Source of the DNA: CAZFIO01 sp964519585
GTDB taxonomy: Bacteria > Bacillota > Clostridia > Tissierellales > Tissierellaceae
DNA: 5,072 nt
Direction of reading: 5' to 3'
NCBI GenBank assembly: GCA_964519585.1
Contig: CAZFIO010000137.1
Coordinates: forward strand, 1-5,072
The translations under genes and the position numbers were made by a program. The notes under the pieces are model-generated. The model was not told the origin of the DNA and ran no database searches. It saw nothing but the letters and a program-made list of their open reading frames with translations. Positions within the stretch are counted from its first letter, which is position 1, and each line of letters opens with the position of its first letter. Of the stretch, positions 5,054 through 5,072 are shown in pieces.

Positions 5054-5072
5054 TAATTTTCAATAAAATGAT

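Noticed and set aside
5021..5060. Standard Rho-independent terminator for fic
   Set aside because: The hairpin is good but no T-run follows, and it is better explained as part of the REP-like copy 3.
1..5072. CRISPR array, tRNA or rRNA gene
   Set aside because: No regularly spaced direct repeats, cloverleaf or rRNA-like stretch was seen on either strand.

Overview
The window is AT-rich DNA with Shine-Dalgarno sites of the AGGAG type, a typical Rho-independent terminator and protein families common in anaerobic low-GC Firmicutes. A clostridial host is the best guess (inference). A run of ten Ns at 3895-3904 shows it comes from a draft scaffold, so the left part (1-3894) and right part (3905-5072) are separate contigs joined by inference.

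Layout: (1) 2-1087, plus strand, is the 3' part of a gene for an ImmA/IrrE-type zinc metallopeptidase. Its 5' end lies outside the window. Its C-terminal helix-turn-helix is cut short where a small palindromic repeat begins, and the reading frame runs on into a strong terminator (1067-1118). (2) 1119-1289 is a non-coding stretch with an extended -10 promoter, a ribosome binding site and the first codons of an unknown ORF that runs into an insertion sequence. (3) 1290-3806 is a 2517-bp IS66-family element on the minus strand: tnpA, tnpB, tnpC, bounded by 25-bp imperfect inverted repeats (21/25 identical). tnpC carries two in-frame TAA codons although the DDE catalytic residues and the conserved tail are still encoded, so the element looks unable to move by itself. 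(4) 3807-3931 holds a second repeat copy, an ORF start cut by the gap, and the leader of the next gene. (5) 3932-4987, plus strand, is a complete class II Fic protein (AMP-transferase fold) with its own inhibitory helix and a C-terminal winged helix. (6) 4988-5072 holds a third, more elaborate repeat copy.

No tRNA, rRNA, CRISPR array or obvious multi-gene novel system is visible. The signals that go beyond routine annotation are: a dispersed REP-like palindrome family (three copies, with stem changes that preserve pairing), one copy of which coincides with truncation of the peptidase; an 11-bp perfect hairpin that buries the tnpA ribosome binding site and ends exactly at its probable TTG start; and the double-nonsense tnpC. 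The window reads as an accessory region worn by mobile DNA rather than as one cooperating operon.
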